From Robertmurraya korlensis NBRC 107688 (GTDB lineage: Bacteria; Bacillota; Bacilli; Bacillales; Cytobacillaceae): a stretch of DNA of 64,000 bases. The DNA is taken from contig NZ_BCVH01000011.1 in NCBI RefSeq assembly GCF_001591645.1, forward strand, positions 1 through 64,000. Reading direction: 5' to 3'. Of the stretch, positions 50,779 to 60,440 are shown piece by piece. Under the pieces are notes generated by a model. The model was not told where the DNA came from and did not search any database. It was given only the letters and a program-made list of their open reading frames with translations. The number at the start of each line of letters is the position of its first letter. Position 1 is the stretch's first letter. The position numbers and the translations under genes were made by a program.

Positions 50779-52263
50779 CTAAAAATTAAAATAGATAAAT
50801 TCGCTTTCTTGGGTGAGATGAAGAATTGAAATTAACAACAAGAATAAGGTAAATAACATATAAAACCAACTGGCTTTATATTCATCTTTAAGTTGTGTAG
50901 AGTTTTTAAAGCATAAAATTAAAATAAATCCAAGTACTAAAAACTTAACTGAAGTTATTACATCTGTTAAAGACAGTTCTCCATCAGCTAACTTAATAGA
51001 ACTAATGAATGGAAGTAACTTATATATGATTGAAGGGAAAACAATACCCTCTAAACCTATCATCCCTTTAAGTATTTTATATACATCTTCAAAAGAACTA
51101 GCTCTAAAAAACACCATAGAAAAATTAATAAAGTTAAATGTGATGATCCAAGCTAACAGCTTGTTCATTCTAAAATTGGCTGATTTCCATAACCTATGTG
51201 TTACTGTTGCTACCCCATGTATAAGTCCCCAAACTACAAAAGTCCATCCTGCCCCGTGCCAGATACCACTTATGATGTATAAAAGCATCAGACTAATATT
51301 TGTTCGAAGCATGACTTGTTTATTTAATCCAAGTGGTTTAAAGACTTTTCGTAATAAAGCTTTGTTCATAGGGGTATAAATATACTTATATAAAAATCTC
51401 CCCAGAGTCATATGCCACTTGTTCCATACTTCCTGTATATTTAAAGCTTTATAAGGTGAGTAAAAGTTAATAGGTAAAGTGATATTAAATAAAAGGGCAA
51501 CTCCACTAGCCATGTCCATATATCCACTAAAATCAAAATACAGTTGAAAAGTATAAGATAAGGAAACAATCCAAGCCTCAATAAAAGTGAGTTTTTCTAA
51601 TACATCGAATCCCTGATTTGCCCATTGAGCAAAACTATCTGCTAGCATTACTTTTTTAAATAATCCAATCGAAAATAAAAATGAGCCAATTGCTAGGTTT
51701 TTATAATTAATAATCTTTTTTCTTAAGTTATTAAACTGTGGCATTACTTCCTTATGATGGACAATTGGTCCAGCAATTAACTGTGGAAAGAATGTTACAA
51801 ACAAACAATAATCGTTGAAACTATAGTTTTCAATTTCTTTCCTGTACGTATCTACCAAATAAGCTATCTGTTGGAATGTAAAAAAGCTTATGGCAAGTGG
51901 TAATGCTAAGTTTAGAAATGGGATATCTGATTTAAATAGGATATTAATATTTTCAATATAGAAGTCTGCATACTTATAATAGCTGAGTAAACCAACATTT
52001 ATTAAAATTCCAATACTTAAAATCGTCTTTCTTTTATTGATGGAGTAATCATTAGTTAAGGCATTTCCTAGTCCATAATTTATAATCATTGAAAAGAGAA
52101 GTAGGGGAAGATAATATATATTCCACCAACTATAAAAGAATAAGGAACTTAGTGTTAACCAATATTTTGACAGGGTGGTAAGTTTCCTTTTGTTAAGTAA
52201 GAAATATACCCAAACAACTACTGGCAAGAAAATGAAAATAAACTCGAAAGAATTAAATAACAT
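50779..52263 (-). CDS. MBOAT-family O-acyltransferase (AlgI/DltB-like)
   Basis: A 494-residue membrane enzyme with about eleven predicted helices. The N-terminal MLFNSFEFIFIFLPVV start, the QLIAGPIVHHKEVMPQF stretch (about 158), the EVWNKWHMTLGRFLYKYIY stretch (about 283) and the WHGAGWTFVVWGLIHG segment with the catalytic His (about 332-347) are all AlgI/DltB hallmarks. It moves acetyl groups across the membrane for transfer to polysaccharide by the SGNH partner. No good target can be named; capsule, Pel or wall polymer are all possible. Confidence 0.92.
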   Translation of the reverse strand: MLFNSFEFIFIFLPVVVWVYFLLNKRKLTTLSKYWLTLSSLFFYSWWNIYYLPLLLFSMIINYGLGNALTNDYSINKRKTILSIGILINVGLLSYYKYADFYIENINILFKSDIPFLNLALPLAISFFTFQQIAYLVDTYRKEIENYSFNDYCLFVTFFPQLIAGPIVHHKEVMPQFNNLRKKIINYKNLAIGSFLFSIGLFKKVMLADSFAQWANQGFDVLEKLTFIEAWIVSLSYTFQLYFDFSGYMDMASGVALLFNITLPINFYSPYKALNIQEVWNKWHMTLGRFLYKYIYTPMNKALLRKVFKPLGLNKQVMLRTNISLMLLYIISGIWHGAGWTFVVWGLIHGVATVTHRLWKSANFRMNKLLAWIITFNFINFSMVFFRASSFEDVYKILKGMIGLEGIVFPSIIYKLLPFISSIKLADGELSLTDVITSVKFLVLGFILILCFKNSTQLKDEYKASWFYMLFTLFLLLISILHLTQESEFIYFNF

Positions 52264-52669
52264 ATTTTAACTCCATAATCTTAATAAAAAATATTTTTTA
52301 AATATCGTGTTGTCCTAGATAGGAGTTTAACCAGTACTAATTTACTATATCTTAACTTACAAATTATATCAGAGAAAATATAATTTTGGGATGGTAACTA
52401 TATTTAGTTTTTTAGAAATTAAGGAAGGGTATTCCTAAGTGGTTTATATGTCTTTTTGTAACGGGAAGAGATATTTTCCAGCGTAGAAGTTAGAAAAGAA
52501 AATGATAGTAATACATCCATAGTTGATGAGTTTGATAATTTGCCAATATGTTATACCATCGTTATACGATACGTGGGAAAAAGAAAAACGAAAACAAATC
52601 GGTTTTAATTCTAATGGAGATAAGAGCCAGTGTATAGAGTTTTCATGGGAGAATCAATAAATAAAGGAT
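52264..52669. other. Gene-poor stretch between MBOAT gene and broken GGDEF gene
   Basis: About 400 bp without a convincing gene. The first 120 bp are very AT-rich and should hold the promoter of the minus-strand MBOAT gene. The last 190 bp contain short open frames in changing phase that may be the eroded front of the GGDEF gene that follows. Confidence 0.45.
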
Positions 52670-53286
52670 ATGAACTTTAGAACTATAATGAGTTTTATGT
52701 TTCGAACGATCAAGGGTAATAACTACTGGTATCTTCACCGGTACATTCTAGCCAATAACAAGCGGAGGCTAAGCTATTTTAAGAGTATGCTGTTTTATGA
52801 TGCCTTTACTGGAAATAGGTACATCGGAACAGGTTATAGCGAAACTATCCCCAATCCTGATCAGAAATCTGTTCCCTTAAACTCATATGCTGAAATTTTC
52901 AAATGAAATAGGAGTAGGTCCTTGATGAACCTACTCCTAACTACTACCCAAGAACAGGAATGACCATCTTTGATTGGCAATGAATTAATACTTACATAAA
53001 TGTAAGGGATCAATTAATATGGAAGGAAAGCTGAGGGAGTATAATTTACTCTATCGATTTGGTGGAGATGAGTTTGTGATCTTGATCTTACTATCTGATA
53101 TGGAGATCATTGAAGTAGAATCCCGATTAGAAGGTATCCAATCTGCATTGAAGCAGCCGATGAGTACTAATAATCATATGAAACGAGTTTCTGCGAGTAT
53201 TGGAAGGCCCTATACAACAAAAGTGTCTAACGCCGATTTAGAAGTCGAGAGGTGGATGGGAATATGTATAAATGCTAATTTAAGGA
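52670..53286 (+). pseudogene. Remnant of a GGDEF diguanylate cyclase
   Basis: Two frames together read as parts of a GGDEF protein. The first (52670-52906) ends with RLSYFKSMLFYDAFTGNRY, which matches the usual YDALTGLPNR entry of GGDEF domains. The second (53019 onward) contains LLYRFGGDEFVILI, the active-site loop with an intact GGDEF, followed by RVSASIG. They are separated by stops and frameshifts, and the C-terminus runs into the IS21-family element at 53287. The protein cannot be made intact, so this locus has lost one source of c-di-GMP. Confidence 0.75.
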
Positions 53287-53334
53287 TGTACAGTTTTGAT
53301 GGTTAAACTGCATAATATTCTCGAGGTGAATATT

Positions 53335-54615
53335 ATGCATATACCAATCAACGTTCATACTGATATTGAAATTAATAGTCTTTCAGATTTACCTAAATTA
53401 AAAATGTTAATGGAGAGCTTAAACATGAAAATCAATAAAAGTAAATTGGCTCGGGATATGGGAGTCGATCGGAGGACGGTTGATAAATACCTTAAGGGTA
53501 GTGTACCGAAAAATATGCAGAATCGGACCTCTGTAATAGACGACTATTACAAGATTATCAAGTTATTGCTTTCAGAAGAATCTAAGCAGATATTCTATTA
53601 CAACGAGTATTATGGCAATACCTTAAAGATAATCATGGATTAACCTGTAGCCAATCCAACTTCAGAAAGTACATATCGAACAAACCAGAATTTCAAAGTT
53701 ACTTTGATTCAGGGAAGCGAAAGAGCTCAAACAGTGAAGTGATTCGCTTTGAAACACCTCCAGGAGAACAAGCTCAATTGGATTGGAAGGAAAATATTCG
53801 CTATAGCACAAAAAATGGAGAGATATTATATGTAAATGTCTGTATGCTCCTGCTTTCCCATTCAAGATTTAGAGCATTTAATCTATCTATCTCAAAGTCT
53901 CAAAGTATATTGTTGGCATTCCTTACGGAAAGTTTCGAAGCATTTGGGGGCGTTCCTAAAACGATTCTGACAGACAATATGAAGACCATCATGGATGAGC
54001 CAAGAACAGAATATCAAAAAGGGAAAGTTAATGATCGATTTTATCAATTCGCCAAGGACATGGGGTTTGAAGTGAGGCCTTGTATTGCTGGGCGACCAAG
54101 AACAAAAGCCAAAGTGGAAGCTCCGATGAAACTAATTGATGAAATTCATGCCTACCAAGGAAAGTTTGATTTTGAAGGACTTCATCAGTTTGTACAAAAA
54201 CTCTGTGATCGAATCAATAATAGTTACCATCAAGGGACAGGGAAAATACCAATACTGGCACTTAAAAAAGAAAGAAACCTCTTATCTCCACTACCACATG
54301 AACGAATAAGAGATTTCTATAAAATTAATCAAATACTTGTGAAAGTGAATCAATCAAATATGATCACCTTCAAGTCCAACCAGTATTCAGTCCCACCTGG
54401 ATACATCGGACAAACCCTTAGTTTACAAGTATATGACAACCATATCTTCATCTATTATAACACTGAATTAGTCGTACAACACACTATTAGCCAGTTGAAA
54501 ATTAACTACAAGCCAGAACATTACGTTGAGACCCTCGCTAGAGGGCTCCCTTCTTCTACTAACATTGAAGAGCTGGCAAGGAAAAATTTAGAGGCGATTA
54601 ATGAGGTGTATAAAA

Positions 54616-54623
<8 letters not shown>
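53335..54623 (+). pseudogene. istA: IS21-family transposase IstA, frameshifted
   Basis: From ATG 53335 (GAGGTG upstream) the N-terminal helix-turn-helix part reads KSKLARDMGVDRRTVDKYLKGS. The frame breaks near 53615-53640; the continuation in another frame contains LTCSQSNFRKYI and then the DDE catalytic core: EQAQLDWKENI (first Asp), ILTDNMKTIM (second Asp) and TKAKVEAPMKLIDEIHAYQG (Glu). It ends GAINEVYKNE-like at 54623 and overlaps the istB start. One frameshift separates the DNA-binding and catalytic parts, so no complete transposase is made unless by frameshifting. Confidence 0.85.
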
Positions 54624-55391
<768 letters not shown>

Positions 55392-55540
55392 AAACAAATA
55401 CCTCCCCCGATTTATTCAGTAATAGGTTGGGGGTAAATATCACTTATTGAAAACAAAAATGTACATTCTTAAACGATCAAAAATGTACATTATATGATTG
55501 ACATTTATAATATGTATATTGAGAAGAGAAGGGTGACATA

Positions 55541-55598
55541 GGGACAGGCACCGTGTCCTACTCTTGTGTAGATCTGAGGGACAATGAACCTGTCCCTC
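55541..55598. repeat. REP pair 1 (GGGACAGG family), inverted
   Basis: GGGACAGGCACCGTGTCC (55541) and, 17 bp on, GGGACAATGAACCTGTCCC, which is the reverse complement of a GGGACAGGTTC...TGTCCC unit. The two face each other, as in bacterial interspersed mosaic elements. The pair ends just before the stop of the comK-like gene. Confidence 0.8.
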
Positions 55599-55606
55599 AG
55601 TCCCAA

Positions 55607-56158
55607 TTACTTTTTCCGTTTTTTAGGTTTTCTCCTACTAGGATCCAATATCATTGACATGGATTTTGGATTCTTTCCCATTTCCGTCGTTATGTTTCTA
55701 AGCTGCATGGCGTTTTGGAGCTTGGTGTTAAAGGCAGAGATTGTGCAATGGATAATGAGTGTAGTACCGTCTGTAAATTCTATGTATGTTTTCTTCTTGT
55801 AGCTAGTGGTTAGAACAATATGTGCTGGGTTAAACCAAATGGTGTCGGCATTCTTAGCTGATTTATCAGGGAATAAGCAGGTACTTTGAATCGGGTTAAT
55901 CATCACAGGTGGCATATGGATATTACCTAGTATCCATTTAGCTGAAGCCATTGCACCTTTTAGGTCATAGCCAATACATTTAATACTGTCCTCAAGGATG
56001 TGAAGAGGTGCTTTATCTACAGTAAAAGTTTTATCGATTTCTTTCACAACCGTACATCGCTTTCCATTTCGATCATAAAAACCATACATATACAGAGTTC
56101 TCTGGTTAACCATATAGCATTCTAATAATAACAAGCTCTTCAACTCCCCGGCTCCCAA
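55607..56158 (-). CDS. comK: ComK-family competence transcription factor
   Basis: A protein of up to 183 residues of the ComK family, the activator of late competence genes in Bacillus. Recognisable parts are YMVNQRTLYMYGFYD near the start, IKCIGYDLKGAMASAKWILG, the most conserved segment MPPVMINPIQSTCLFP (about 82-97), and NADTIWFNPAHIV. A basic KPKKRKK tail is unusual. The start is uncertain: TTG 56158 opens the frame, TTG 56143 has GGGGAG just before it, and ATG 56113 would cut the conserved start. Clear paired AAAA-N5-TTTT ComK boxes were not seen upstream. Confidence 0.82.
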   Translation of the reverse strand: MGAGELKSLLLLECYMVNQRTLYMYGFYDRNGKRCTVVKEIDKTFTVDKAPLHILEDSIKCIGYDLKGAMASAKWILGNIHMPPVMINPIQSTCLFPDKSAKNADTIWFNPAHIVLTTSYKKKTYIEFTDGTTLIIHCTISAFNTKLQNAMQLRNITTEMGKNPKSMSMILDPSRRKPKKRKK

Positions 56159-56435
56159 ATAGTAAATCGATTAATACATCCCTTTATGATTTTCAAAGTA
56201 CCCTCCTCTACAGAAAAGTGGTTTTCCCTTCAATATAATTATAAGGAAAATAGAATGGGATTAAATGCCTATTGTTAGAGTGTCTTCCAAGTCAAATTTG
56301 TGAATAATGGGGAAAGGCTCACAAATCCACTTGTGAATGGGGTTTAGAGACTTTTATCTAGTAATAGTGACTAGTGAAATCTACGATTAGGGTGATAATA
56401 ATCACTAGGGAAAAGTTGGTTGCGTTTGGAATCGA
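56159..56435. other. Upstream region of the comK-like gene
   Basis: A stretch of about 280 bp without a gene. It must hold the comK promoter on the minus strand. AAAAGTGGTTTT at about 56214-56225 resembles half of a ComK box but with four instead of five spacer bases. A direct repeat of short CACAAATCCACTTGTGAAT-like character occurs near 56320, with TTTGTGAAT and CTTGTGAAT both present. Confidence 0.35.
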
Positions 56436-56439
56436 TAAA

Positions 56440-56475
56440 AAGAGGAAGCGTTAGACAATCTTCAAGCTTCCTCTT
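56440..56475 (-). terminator. Terminator of the sigma-70 factor gene
   Basis: AAGAGGAAGC (56440-56449) pairs perfectly with GCTTCCTCTT (56466-56475). On the minus strand the stem is followed by TTTTATC, directly after the sigma gene. Confidence 0.8.
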
Positions 56476-56483
56476 CGAATAGA

Positions 56484-56975
56484 TTAATTTTCGGCCAGTG
56501 GGACAAGGAACTTATCTCTTAATTTATTCCTGGCCCCTGATCGCCAGAGCTTAACAGCAGACTGAGAGACATTTTCTAGTACAGCTATCTCCTTTACTGA
56601 CAGTCCATGAATCACAGTGTACATTAACCATTTTCTTTCTTTTTCTGTAAGCCCCTCACAATCAAGGTCCTCCCATTCAAATGAGAGCTGACAAGCTAAG
56701 TCAGGGAGTGAAGCCCAGCTTTCATCATCTACGCTTACATAATGCTCGTCATGCTTGTTTCTCTTGGTCATCTCCGTTTGGAGTTGGCCTTTTATATAGG
56801 AATAAGCAAAGGAGGAGAAAGCCCCTCGCTCTCGATCATATCGTTTAGCTGCTTGCCAAAGGGCAATTAGTCCTGTTTGATAGAACTCCTCTTGGTTTTT
56901 ATAGATACCTAGTGTCAGTATTATTTTGTGAATCATCGGCTCATATTGTTTTGCAATTTCATTAAAATGTTCCAC
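56484..56975 (-). CDS. Sigma-70 family RNA polymerase sigma factor
   Basis: A 163-residue alternative sigma factor with region 2 (EEFYQTGLIALWQAAKRYDRERGAFSSFAYSYIKGQL, split at about residues 29-65) and region 4 (LTEKERKWLMYTVIHGLSVKEIAVLENVSQSAVKLWRSGARNKLR, about 109-153). It is of the SigH/ComX-like or YvrI-like size class rather than typical ECF. It lies next to the comK-like gene, both on the minus strand, which makes a role in competence worth testing. No anti-sigma gene is beside it. Confidence 0.85.
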   Translation of the reverse strand: MEHFNEIAKQYEPMIHKIILTLGIYKNQEEFYQTGLIALWQAAKRYDRERGAFSSFAYSYIKGQLQTEMTKRNKHDEHYVSVDDESWASLPDLACQLSFEWEDLDCEGLTEKERKWLMYTVIHGLSVKEIAVLENVSQSAVKLWRSGARNKLRDKFLVPLAEN

Positions 56976-57179
56976 TTTGCTTTCCCTTTCAGGAAGCGCG
57001 CTACCAATTGTATTCCCAGGTAGCCTTACAATAATGGAAGAAGGACTCTATGTTCCAATCGGAAAAAGTGGAGTTAGCTAGTAAAAGGGATGCTAAAATA
57101 TATGATTTGTCGTAGAAAATTAGAGAGATGATTGGTAAAGTCAATCGAATTTGGAATTTTAGCTAAACTAATGAAGACT

Positions 57180-57201
57180 GGGGACAGGTCCCTTGTCCCT
57201 C
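57180..57201. repeat. REP element (GGGACAGG family), single
   Basis: GGGGACAGGTCCCTTGTCCCTC, a single palindromic unit in the gap between the sigma factor gene and the downstream membrane protein gene. Confidence 0.75.
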
Positions 57202-57261
57202 GGTTTTACAGAGGTATAGTTCTATAGTAGTATTTAGGAGATTAATAGGAGGTTATTACAT

Positions 57262-58452
57262 ATGAAAAAGATACTGGGTGTTATCCTTGTTTCCGTGGTG
57301 ACTGTTTTAGTGACCTTGGTTGTTTTATGGAAGTTAGACGTTATTATTCTAAATACGGAACCGGCAGTCTCTGAAAAGGTGAAAAAAGTAGCAGGTGTGG
57401 ATGAGCTTTCAAAGTTATTGGATCTTGAATATCCGCGACTTGGGAATTCAATGGAGCAGGCACATGAATTATTAGGTGAGGTAGCATTTGAATCAGAGGA
57501 CCAAATTGATTTTTATATCTTAGAACAACAAGAAACATTGTACGTAGAATTTCGAAACGATGAATTTTCTGATGAGACTATTACTTCTATGCATTTGTAT
57601 ACAGAAGGTGAGATAGAAGATATTCAAAGATTAGGAGAAAAAATGCTTCCTAAGGGATATTCCTTTGTCAAAAATGAATACTCTGAAACAGAGGACAAAA
57701 ATGAGACCTTTAGATACACGAAAACCAATTTCGAAGAAACGTTTATTTATAATCTTCCGGAGCTTGATAGTTATGCTGCAATACAGGTCTCTCACAGTAC
57801 ATCTGATTTAGTTCCTGAAAAAGTAAAGGAAGAAATGCATGAAGATCCGATTAGCTATAGACTGGAAGTTTTTCTAATTGAGGATTGGGAAGAGTTTGAG
57901 CTCGAAGAAAGTACAGAGGAAGATGTAGTCATAGAGAGTAATGAAGAAGAGGTAGTGGAGGAACAAGAAATTGCTGAAAACAATGAACAGTCGAGCAATC
58001 TTCCCTTTAATGATGATGTTGTTCAAAGAAATAATAATATAGTAGGAGAGGGCGATTTCTTAGCTCTTGCCTCAAAAGGGATGATTAAAGGTATAGATGT
58101 TTCAGTTGGAGCACCGATAGGGACTACTATTGAAAATGTGATTGGTACACCCGAGGAAGAGTGGGAATCCCATGGAGGGAAGCTACTAATCTACAATAGC
58201 AACGGTTATGGTCTTGGAGTGGATTATGAGTACAAAGCATATCTAGAGTCACCTGTGTACAGTCTCTATCTACCTATTGAACTTTCCTATGATGATCTAA
58301 TTCAATCATTAGGTGAACCTGAAGAGGAAGGACAAAGTGAAGTCGACTCCAGGTATTATCTATATTATCAGTCGGGAGACTATTCTATTTACGTAAATAG
58401 CAGTGGAGGAAGTACAACATCATTTGACTCAATTACATTAAAAGCGAGATAA
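57262..58452 (+). CDS. Membrane-anchored protein with SmpA/DUF4309-like repeats
   Basis: A 396-residue protein with an N-terminal signal anchor (ILGVILVSVVTVLVTLVVLW) and an extracytoplasmic part. Residues 50-215 hold one domain that begins YPRLGNSMEQAHELLGE; a very acidic linker (about 213-245, runs of Glu) follows; residues 265-396 hold a second with ISVGAPIG-like TTIENVIGTPEEEWE and YDDLIQSLGEPEEEG. The G.s.e.a..lLGeP pattern is that of SmpA/OmlA- and DUF4309-like domains. The function is unknown. AGGAGG precedes ATG 57262. REP units flank the gene on both sides. Confidence 0.75.
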   Translation: MKKILGVILVSVVTVLVTLVVLWKLDVIILNTEPAVSEKVKKVAGVDELSKLLDLEYPRLGNSMEQAHELLGEVAFESEDQIDFYILEQQETLYVEFRNDEFSDETITSMHLYTEGEIEDIQRLGEKMLPKGYSFVKNEYSETEDKNETFRYTKTNFEETFIYNLPELDSYAAIQVSHSTSDLVPEKVKEEMHEDPISYRLEVFLIEDWEEFELEESTEEDVVIESNEEEVVEEQEIAENNEQSSNLPFNDDVVQRNNNIVGEGDFLALASKGMIKGIDVSVGAPIGTTIENVIGTPEEEWESHGGKLLIYNSNGYGLGVDYEYKAYLESPVYSLYLPIELSYDDLIQSLGEPEEEGQSEVDSRYYLYYQSGDYSIYVNSSGGSTTSFDSITLKAR

Positions 58453-58530
58453 GGGGACAGGTACTGTGACAAGGTGTGAGGTACTGTCCCTCTATCTATG
58501 ATATTTCGTAGGGAAAAGGGACCTGTCCCT
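58453..58530. repeat. REP cluster (GGGACAGG family), composite
   Basis: GGGGACAGGTACTGTGAC (58453) then GAGGTACTGTCCC (58479) and GGGACCTGTCCC near 58519-58530. The units are rearranged compared with the clean pairs elsewhere. It starts one base after the stop of the upstream gene and may act as its terminator. Confidence 0.7.
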
Positions 58531-58602
58531 ATAAAAATAATTATGCTTGCCAGTTTCCGAATACGGACTCTTACGATTTATAGAAAATCTAAGGAGAGTT
58601 TT

Positions 58603-58731
58603 ATGGAATTTAATAGTCGAATAGTAAAGATAAAAATGAGTTGGCATAACGCACGGCTCTATTATTATAGGTGTTTAGCAGACTGCTGTTTGGATTCAGA
58701 TATCCTAGGGAAATTAGATGTGCCCAATTAA
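58603..58731 (+). CDS. Possible 42-residue protein
   Basis: A short frame starting MEFNSRIVKIKMSWHNARL and ending SDILGKLDVPN, with RLYYYRCLADCCLDS (three cysteines) in the middle. AAGGAGAG lies at a good distance before ATG 58603. The frame is open further upstream through a REP unit, which is unlikely to be coding. No family recognised; it resembles the many small sporulation-type proteins of Bacillus only in size. Confidence 0.45.
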   Translation: MEFNSRIVKIKMSWHNARLYYYRCLADCCLDSDILGKLDVPN

Positions 58732-58811
58732 ACTTGTTTCGGTCTATTGTGACAAAGTAAAAGCAATTTCATTTCACCCCAAAAATCTAGAGTTGTTTTC
58801 AAACTTTATAA

Positions 58812-58849
58812 AAAATGGGATAAAGGCTTAGGTTCCTTTATCCCATTTT
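58812..58849 (-). terminator. Terminator of the YkvA-like gene
   Basis: AAAATGGGATAAAGG pairs perfectly with CCTTTATCCCATTTT across an 8-nt loop, with T-runs on both strands, directly after the stop of the minus-strand gene. Confidence 0.88.
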
Positions 58850-58850
58850 A

Positions 58851-59255
58851 TTAACCTATTTTGGCATCAATGTCAGAAGTATCAACATTGTCTCCAAACC
58901 AATCTTTTAACTTTTCTTTTGCCTGGGCTTTAATATCTTCGTCAATATACATGGCTACTTGGAAAAGAGCAACGCCTAAAGCACCCAGGTCATCAGTATA
59001 GCCCAGTCCTACAACGACATCCGGAATTAGGTCCAATGGTAAGATAAAGTAACCTAACGCACCGATTATAATTGCTTTAGCTTTCATTGGAACCTCAGGC
59101 TTTTGAAGGGTATAATATAAAAGTAGAACCGCGTATACAACTGAAGCACCAGCTTTTTTGGCAAACTTCTTTAATTTTCCCCAAAACTTATCATCTGAAA
59201 AATGCTTACTTGCTGCCTCCATCTGTTTTTCTAATTTCTCTTGTTCCTGTGTCAT
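58851..59255 (-). CDS. YkvA family DUF1232 membrane protein
   Basis: A 134-residue protein with the DUF1232 core: AVLLLYYTLQKPEVPMKAKAIIIGALGYFILPLDLIPDVVVGLGYTDDLGALG, read at about residues 40-92. The YFILPLDLIPD-GYTDD pattern is diagnostic. The N-terminal 35 residues are charged and helical; the hydrophobic hairpin lies in the middle. The family is common and of unknown function. It stands alone with its own terminator. Confidence 0.88.
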   Translation of the reverse strand: MTQEQEKLEKQMEAASKHFSDDKFWGKLKKFAKKAGASVVYAVLLLYYTLQKPEVPMKAKAIIIGALGYFILPLDLIPDVVVGLGYTDDLGALGVALFQVAMYIDEDIKAQAKEKLKDWFGDNVDTSDIDAKIG

Positions 59256-59614
59256 ATTTCTTATCCCCTATCTACTTCTGTAGGTCTTTGTTTCTATATT
59301 TTACAAGAAAATACAAAATATATAAAGGATAAAATGGAAAGAGCAGGGAAATAGCAACTGTGTTTCCTCCTTGTTCCTAAGCAGATTCCGGGACCAGGTA
59401 CACTGTCCCTTTACACTGTCCCTTGAGTTTTTGAAATTTTAGAGATTCTAGCAGGATTATAGAATCATCAGTGGAATATTTAAGTGTATGTATTTCGCCC
59501 CCTAAGTACCCCCCTTCTAAATACTCGCTTATGAATTCCGTTAAGTATTATTATTCAAAAATCCCTACAACCAAAACCCAAGTCTCTTAAAACAATTACC
59601 GAGGTGATTATTAT
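59256..59614. other. Gene-free stretch with a REP unit upstream of the RAYT gene
   Basis: About 360 bp with no gene. At 59390-59422 lie GGGACCAGGTACACTGTCCC and a second TACACTGTCCC, REP-type units ahead of the transposase gene. The remainder is AT-rich and includes a C-run (CCCCCTAAGTACCCCCC around 59500) and the ribosome binding site of the next gene. Confidence 0.6.
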
Positions 59615-60385
59615 TTGCCAAGAAAATCTAGGAAGAAAAGCAGAAATGGAGTGTACCATATTATCCTTAGAGGAATTAATAAACAAATTATTTTTGAGGA
59701 GGATGAAGATAAAAAGCGATTTTTAGAAACGCTAGTTAAATATAAGAAGCAATGTAACTTTAAGTTGTATGGCTACTGTTTGATGGATAATCATGTACTT
59801 CTGTTGGTGAAGGAAGTAGACGAGACTGTTTCAGTGTTCATAAAGAGAATTTGCTCAAGCTATGTATATTGGTACAACATGAAATATGACCGATGTGGAC
59901 ACTTGTTTCAAGATCGTTTCAAGAGTGAAGTGGTTGAAACTAGGGCTTACTTTTTTACAGTACTTAGATATATTCACCAAAATCCTCTAAAAGCAGGTAT
60001 CACAGGCAATGTGCTTGATAGTAAATGGACAAGTATAGGTGAATATTTGTATCAATCAACCGTTGTAGACACAAGATTTGTACTAAGTCTCTTATCGGAG
60101 GATAGAGAAACAGCCGTTCAGTTGATCGCTAGGTACATGAATGAAAAAAACGATGACCTCTGCATGGAAGATATGGCGAAAGTAAGATTATCAGACAACG
60201 ATGTAAACGAGTATTTACGAACGATAGGTATTACTAGCAATAGTATGCTGCAACAAATGAGTAGGGGAGAAAGAGATACTGTTATAGCTATGCTAATGAA
60301 ATTGAAAGGAACATCAATAAGGCAAATTTCTAGGATCACAGGATTTTCTAAAAGTGTTGTTCAGCGTGCACGGGACCGGAGCTAG
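59615..60385 (+). CDS. REP-associated tyrosine transposase (RAYT, Y1-type)
   Basis: A 256-residue transposase-like protein of the IS200/Y1 superfamily, RAYT branch. The N-terminal GVYHIILRGINKQIIFEEDED, the metal-binding HUH-type YCLMDNHVLLLVKE (DNH-V-LL, where the second His of HUH is replaced by Leu), GHLFQDRFKSEVVE and the catalytic Tyr region FTVLRYIHQNPLKAGI (about residue 110) are all visible. The C-terminal part (200-256) has a helix-turn-helix (TSIRQISRITGFSKSVVQRARD). It has no IS ends of its own; instead REP palindromes lie on both sides, one starting at its stop codon. RAYTs are domesticated and are thought to spread REP elements. Confidence 0.92.
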   Translation: MPRKSRKKSRNGVYHIILRGINKQIIFEEDEDKKRFLETLVKYKKQCNFKLYGYCLMDNHVLLLVKEVDETVSVFIKRICSSYVYWYNMKYDRCGHLFQDRFKSEVVETRAYFFTVLRYIHQNPLKAGITGNVLDSKWTSIGEYLYQSTVVDTRFVLSLLSEDRETAVQLIARYMNEKNDDLCMEDMAKVRLSDNDVNEYLRTIGITSNSMLQQMSRGERDTVIAMLMKLKGTSIRQISRITGFSKSVVQRARDRS

Positions 60386-60440
60386 AGGGACAGGTTCTAT
60401 GTCCCTCCTTTTGATTCTAATGGGACAGCTGACCTGTCCC
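60385..60440. repeat. REP pair 2 (GGGACAGG family), inverted, at the RAYT stop
   Basis: GAGGGACAGGTTCTATGTCCCTC (60385-60407) and GGGACAGCTGACCTGTCCC (60422-60440), facing each other. The first shares its first base with the RAYT stop codon, and the pair reads into the C-terminus of the convergent VanZ gene. Confidence 0.82.

Noticed and set aside
55584-55802. Plus-strand frame of 72 codons over the comK-like gene
   Set aside because: Antisense to the conserved ComK C-terminal half and starts inside a REP unit.
56214-56225. ComK box upstream of the comK-like gene
   Set aside because: AAAAGTGGTTTT has four rather than five spacer bases and no second box at a helical distance was found.
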